A stretch of DNA of 64,000 nucleotides, taken from CALMEC01 sp963777565. GTDB lineage: Bacteria > Actinomycetota > Thermoleophilia > Miltoncostaeales > Miltoncostaeaceae. A model generated the notes under the pieces. It saw only the letters and a program-made list of their open reading frames with translations, was not told where the DNA came from and made no database searches. The position numbers and the translations under genes were made by a program. Location of the stretch: the NCBI GenBank assembly GCA_963777565.1, contig CAVZQZ010000009.1:1-64000 (forward strand), read 5' to 3'. Below, piece after piece: positions 60,682 to 64,000 of this stretch; positions within the stretch are counted from its first letter, which is position 1; each line of letters starts with the position of its first letter.

Positions 60682-61604
60682 ACGTCCGCCGCGGGCGCGC
60701 GGAGCGGCCGTGCCGAGAGCCAGGCCACGGCCACGCCGACGGACCAAAGCAGGCCGGCGACCGTCACGTGGGCCAGGATCACCCTCCACGGGAGATGGTG
60801 ACGGTACTGGTACTCGCCCAGCCCGATCTGGAGCGCGAGCAGCGGGATGAACGCGACCGCCAGGCGGAGGGTCAGAGGATCCGCCGGGCGCCGGCGCACG
60901 AGCCACACGCCAAGCGCGGCAGCGAGGAGCACGAAGCCGATCACGAAGCGAACATGCACAGCGGCGGCGTCGGCCAGGTTCCCGAGTCGGCGGATGACGG
61001 CCGGGTCGCCGGAGTGCGGGCCCGCCGCGGTCACGAGCACGCCCGTCACGAGCACGCCGCCGAGGCCGGCGAGGGTGAGCCCGGCGAGACGCCCGCGGCC
61101 GACGTCGGCGCCGCGCGTCTGCCCGTTCGCGTGGTCGCGCGCCTGCAGCACGAAGACCGTGCCCCCGCCCAGCGCGAGCATCGACAGAAGGAAGTGGCTG
61201 GCTACCAGGAGCGGATGAAGGTCGAACAGCACCGTGAGGCCGCCGAGCGGGCCCTGAGCGATGCCGGCGATGGCCGGAACGGCCGACCACCGGCGCAGAC
61301 CCTTCGGGGCATCGGGCACGAGACGGACGGCGGCCCAGGCGAGCACGGTCAGTACCACGACGACGGCCGAGGCGACCCGATTCGAGTACTCGATCCAGGC
61401 GTGCCCGGACATCGGCGGCACCACCTCGCCGTGGCATCCCGGCCAGTCCGGACAGCCGAGCCCGGAGTCGGTGAGCCGTACCAGCGCGCCGCTCGGGACG
61501 ATGAACAGCAGACCGGCGAGCGAGACGGCCGCGAGTCGCAGCGCGTTCCTGGGGGAGACGGTCCACCGACCGCGCAATCGTGATCCCCACGCCATTGGGG
61601 GCAT
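60606..61604 (-). CDS. ctaA: Heme A synthase (CtaA/Cox15 family)
   Basis: Converts heme O to heme A for cytochrome c oxidase. Eight membrane helices in two four-helix repeats. The conserved first loop has VRLTDSGLGCPDWPGCHGEV with the regulatory Cys pair of type-2 CtaA, and heme ligands are His in AWIEYSNRVASAVVVVLTVL region, LLVASHFLLSMLALGGGTVF, AAAVHVRFVIGFVLLAAALG and ILAHVTVAGLLWSVGVAVAW. 332 residues from ATG 61604 (61595 also possible). Surrounded by copper genes, consistent with oxidase assembly. Confidence 0.9.
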   Translation of the reverse strand: MPPMAWGSRLRGRWTVSPRNALRLAAVSLAGLLFIVPSGALVRLTDSGLGCPDWPGCHGEVVPPMSGHAWIEYSNRVASAVVVVLTVLAWAAVRLVPDAPKGLRRWSAVPAIAGIAQGPLGGLTVLFDLHPLLVASHFLLSMLALGGGTVFVLQARDHANGQTRGADVGRGRLAGLTLAGLGGVLVTGVLVTAAGPHSGDPAVIRRLGNLADAAAVHVRFVIGFVLLAAALGVWLVRRRPADPLTLRLAVAFIPLLALQIGLGEYQYRHHLPWRVILAHVTVAGLLWSVGVAVAWLSARPLRAPAADVYAGRTGGVLVGRSEPTVSRQTSST

Positions 61605-61710
61605 CCTAGAAGCAATCGGGCGTCCGAACGGCACCCGCGGCCCGGCCGAATGTCACGACCGATCGAATGGGGAGGTATCAAGTTCGGGGGACGGTGACTC
61701 GATATGGGTG

Positions 61711-61827
61711 ATGCGCCCCGACGATCAAGAGGCCCCCATGACCCGCTCGCATTCGTTCCGCAACGCCACCGTCGGCTTCTTCGTGGCCACGCTCGGATTG
61801 CTCGTGCTGCACGCGCTCTTGGCGTAA
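61711..61827 (+). CDS. Short single-pass membrane protein
   Basis: 38 residues (29 if ATG 61738 is used): a charged N-terminus (MTRSHSFRNA) then one hydrophobic helix (TVGFFVATLGLLVLHALLA). Lies between ctaA and copCD. Its size fits the small accessory subunits seen near respiratory genes, but there is no recognisable family. Confidence 0.45.
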   Translation: MRPDDQEAPMTRSHSFRNATVGFFVATLGLLVLHALLA

Positions 61828-61854
61828 GCGCGGGAAACTGCCACGCTCGGGTCC

Positions 61855-63210
61855 GTGCGTGCGCGGACCTGGCTGGCGGTCATCTGTGCCCTGCTGGCCA
61901 TTCCGGCGTCGGCGGCGGCGCACGCGGAGCTCGCGTCGACCGGACGCACAGATGACGGGACGGTGAGGCTCCTGTTCTCCGCGCCGATCGAGTCGGCGTT
62001 CGCCCACGCTGTGGCGACCACGCCTGACGGCGCGGAGCCGTCGCAGACGCGTCGGGATCCGGACGACGATCACGCGCTGCTTGCCGACGTGCCCGCTGCG
62101 GCCATCGCACTCGAGTGGCGGGTCCTGTCGCGCGACGGGCACGTGACGTCGGGCGCGTCGCCGCTCGCGAACTCCACGACCGTCGTGACCGTCGGCGAAT
62201 CGGACGGAGATCGGGGCGACGGGCCGGCGATGATCGCGGGGCGCGCCCTGCTGTTCGCGGGTCTCCTGGGCCTCGTCGGCATGCTGGCCTTTCGCTTCGC
62301 CGTCGTCGGGCCGGCGTGGCGATCGGGTGGTCCGCGTCCCCCGGGCGCGGGAGACCCCGAGCCCTGGCGGCGGGCGACCGGGGCGTCGATCCGGTCGGCG
62401 ATGCCCGTCTGGTGGCGCGTCTGGTGGCTGCTCGTGGCATTTGCCGCGGCGGGGCTTGCGGTGAGCCTCGTTGCCCTCGTGCGGATCCTCGAGGCCGGGC
62501 CGGGGGACGTCGGGACCCTGCTGGCCGACACGCGGTGGGGAACGGCTTGGATCATCCAGGCCGTTGGCGTGTTGGTTGCCGCGTCGCTCGCCGCCGCGTT
62601 GCTCGCGCGCCGCGAGCCGGCGCTGGCGCCGTCACCCGCAACCGGGTGGGGGGTGGCGATCGGCGTTCCGCTCGCCGCTGCCGGCATCGCGATCTCGTGG
62701 AGCGGGCACGCGGCCTCGGGCACCGACGCGAATCTCGGCACCGCCATCGATGCGGTTCACCTGCTCGGAAGCGGACTTTGGCTCGGCGGGCTGGCGGCCC
62801 TCCTCGCGATCGTGCCGCTCGCGAGGCGCGAGCTCGACGAGCCGTCGGCGCTGCGCTTGAGCGCGGCGATCGTCGTGCGGTTCTCCGGCGTCGCGATCGC
62901 CTGCGTCGGCCTGCTGGTCGTGACCGGCGTGTACCGGGCGCTCGCGGAGCTTCGGTCCTTTTCCGACTTGATCGACACCGGGTACGGTCAGGCACTCCTT
63001 GTCAAGCTCGCGATCTTCGCGGTGCTCCTGATCGGCGGGGCGTACAACCGGCTGGTGCTCCATCCCCGTCTCGAGCGGGCCGCGCTCGGGCTCCGGGTCG
63101 ACGACGGGGGAGCGGCGGACATGCTCCGGATCAGCGTCGCGGCTGAGATCGCCGTGGCCTGCGCGGTGATCGTCGCGGTCGCCGTCCTGGTCAGCCTTCC
63201 TCCGCCGTAG
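61855..63210 (+). CDS. CopC-CopD fusion protein 2
   Basis: 451 residues. Signal then mature N-terminal His (AHAELASTGRTDDGTVRLLF), a short CopC domain with WRVLSRDGHVTSGASPLANS, and then CopD helices (LVAFAAAGLAVSLVALVRIL; WIIQAVGVLVAASLAAALLA; AVHLLGSGLWLGGLAALLAI; IACVGLLVVTGVYRALAELR) containing conserved His and Trp (LGSGLWLGG). Second CopCD of the window, shorter than the first and lacking its C-terminal domain. GTG start, 7 nt after a -10-like CACGCT. Copper handling next to ctaA. Confidence 0.87.
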   Translation: MRARTWLAVICALLAIPASAAAHAELASTGRTDDGTVRLLFSAPIESAFAHAVATTPDGAEPSQTRRDPDDDHALLADVPAAAIALEWRVLSRDGHVTSGASPLANSTTVVTVGESDGDRGDGPAMIAGRALLFAGLLGLVGMLAFRFAVVGPAWRSGGPRPPGAGDPEPWRRATGASIRSAMPVWWRVWWLLVAFAAAGLAVSLVALVRILEAGPGDVGTLLADTRWGTAWIIQAVGVLVAASLAAALLARREPALAPSPATGWGVAIGVPLAAAGIAISWSGHAASGTDANLGTAIDAVHLLGSGLWLGGLAALLAIVPLARRELDEPSALRLSAAIVVRFSGVAIACVGLLVVTGVYRALAELRSFSDLIDTGYGQALLVKLAIFAVLLIGGAYNRLVLHPRLERAALGLRVDDGGAADMLRISVAAEIAVACAVIVAVAVLVSLPPP

Positions 63211-63844
63211 CGGTGGCGCGCTCGTCGCCCTCCCGCGCTCGTCGGGCCGCCCGTTCGAGGACCTCGTGCGGCACCGCTCCGCTCACCAGGATCCGGCCCT
63301 CGAACACGAACGCCGGAATCGCATCGATGCCGCGGGCCTGAGCCCATGCCGTCCACCCGTCGACGACCTCGCGGAAGCGCCCGGCGTCGACTGCGCTCAT
63401 CGCGTCGGCCGGATCGAGCCCCACGGCGGCGACGCACGCCGCCAGCTCCTCCCGCGAGCCGATGTCGCGGCCCTCGCCCCAGTAGGCGTCCATGAGCCTG
63501 TCGTGGAGGCGATCATGAGCCTCGCGCCCCTGGGCTCGGGCCCACTCGGCGAGCTCCAGCGCGTGCCCGGTGTTCGGCACGCGTTCCGGGTGCGGGTTGA
63601 ACGGGAGGCCCGCGGCATCGGCCATCGCACGGATTGCGTCGTGGAAGTGGTCTCCGTAGCGGGCGACGAGGTCGGCGCGCGCAATCCCCTCGGGTGGGTA
63701 TTCGGGATGCAGGTCGTATGGGAGCCACTCGACGTCGGCGCCCAACTGGCGCCGCAGCCACATCGCGCGTTCACGCGCAATGTGGCAAAACGGTCAGAGA
63801 TAGTCGCTGAAGACCGCGACTTGGAACGCGGCGTGCATCGGCAT
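63191..63844 (-). CDS. DsbA/FrnE-like oxidoreductase with in-frame TGA at the active-site Cys (probable selenoprotein)
   Basis: Thioredoxin-fold oxidoreductase, 217 residues if TGA is read as selenocysteine. ATG 63844 begins PMHAAFQVAVFSDYL, TGA (63794-63796) follows, then PFCHIARERAMWLRRQLGA. FrnE/DsbA proteins have CPFC or CPWC at exactly this place, so the chain would be UPFC. Downstream the family pattern continues: VEWLPYDLHPEYPPEGIARA, VPNTGHALELAEWARAQGRE, DIGSREELAACVAAVGLDPA, AQARGIDAIPAFVFEGRILV with the cis-Pro (IPAF) and SGAVPHEVLERAARR. A bacterial SECIS-type hairpin starts 7 nt after the TGA. Without readthrough only a 190-aa product from internal ATG 63763, lacking the redox motif, would be made. 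Leaderless -10 TAGCAT 6 nt before the ATG. Confidence 0.82.
63757..63786 (-). promoter_or_regulatory. Predicted bacterial SECIS element
   Basis: In the mRNA, 20 nt separate the UGA from the apical loop. Stem: GCCACAU/AUGUGGC (7 bp), one U-G pair, GCGCG/CGCGC (5 bp); loop UGAA with G in position two. This matches the bSECIS rules (UGA to loop 16-37 nt, a G among the first two loop bases, stable stem). Confidence 0.75.
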
Positions 63845-63850
63845 GCAACG

Positions 63851-63856
63851 ATGCTA
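63851..63856 (-). promoter_or_regulatory. -10 box TAGCAT, leaderless promoter of the FrnE-like gene
   Basis: TAGCAT on minus lies 6 nt before ATG 63844, no Shine-Dalgarno, the same arrangement as most genes of this window. Confidence 0.5.
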
Positions 63857-63982
63857 CCGCGTTGCGGTGGGTCGTGAACCGCCGATTTGCAGGGGGTATT
63901 CCAGCGGGGGAGGGGGCGCCTCGAACGGGGGGGAGGCCCCGCCGAAATCGAGGGACCCGGGGGGGTGCGGGGAGGTCTTCAC

Positions 63983-64000
63983 ATGGCCGTCCCGGTGCCG
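63983..64000 (+). CDS. Possible start of a further gene (partial)
   Basis: ATG at 63983, seven bases after a GGGGAGG-type Shine-Dalgarno, with the frame open (MAVPVP) to the window end. Only six codons are visible, so identity is unknown. Confidence 0.3.

Noticed and set aside
63191..63763. FrnE-like gene starting at internal ATG 63763 with TGA as a true stop upstream
   Set aside because: It would lack the redox motif and first beta strand; the upstream in-frame ATG, -10 box and SECIS hairpin argue for readthrough instead. Kept as the alternative if reads show an error.

Overview
This is high-GC bacterial DNA, almost completely coding, with many 4-nt GTGA/ATGA overlaps, frequent GTG/TTG starts, and many genes whose start codon lies only 6-9 nt after a TANNNT -10 box with no Shine-Dalgarno sequence (leaderless transcription). 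Together with the menaquinone (futalosine) gene mqnE, a PafB/PafC-like WYL pair and secreted Ig/FN3 proteins with basic tails, this suggests a Thermoleophilia-like actinomycete or a Limnocylindria-like Chloroflexota. The window alone cannot decide between them.

Layout. 1-4483: right end of an integrated element (primase, AAA-type ATPase, small HTH proteins, tyrosine integrase) inserted into dprA; only the 3' part of dprA follows it (4484-4951). 4934-7076: two WYL regulators (PafC/PafB type). 7190-12538: thermonuclease lipoprotein, UbiA prenyltransferase, CoA-type NUDIX, small unknowns, mqnE. 12567-17097: an operon-like run of ABC permease/ATPase, ferredoxin, phosphohexomutase and HIT protein, then CorA. 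17187-22339: two response regulators, a GAF histidine kinase, then trpF-trpB-trpA. 23000-29181: secreted protein, tRNA-Asn, three tandem Ig/FN3 paralogues. 29271-38504: surface-polysaccharide locus. 38979-50009: methyltransferase, M3 oligopeptidase, PHP phosphoesterase, SUI1 factor, acetoacetate decarboxylase-like protein, Ppx/GppA and a RelA-type HD hydrolase head to head, RNase D, ABC-F. 50064-63210: rhomboid, CopC-CopD, YcnI, M42 peptidase, quinone reductase, cell-wall lytic-like protein, ABC-2 exporter, DksA-like, NUDIX, CtaA and a second CopC-CopD. 63191-63844: a DsbA/FrnE-like oxidoreductase.

Two systems stand out. (1) The FrnE-like gene has an in-frame TGA exactly where the first Cys of the CPFC active site should be, followed 20 nt later by the loop of a 13-bp hairpin that fits a bacterial SECIS element: a probable selenoprotein with a UPFC redox centre. 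(2) The polysaccharide locus combines a PelF-type glycosyltransferase and a multi-pass membrane protein with enzymes resembling all three carbohydrate-active enzymes of the fungal galactosaminogalactan cluster (GH114/Ega3-like, GH135/Sph3-like spherulin-4, CE18/Agd3-like deacetylase). This looks like a bacterial amino-galactan biofilm system.

Caveat on quality: essential-looking genes (trpF, trpB, trpA, RNase D, ABC-F, histidine kinase, both WYL genes, integrase, element helicase) carry several frameshifts each, clustered in 1-7,100, 19,000-22,100 and 47,600-48,600, and often fixed by restoring one or two bases. I treat these as likely consensus errors rather than biology; coordinates of those genes are composite.
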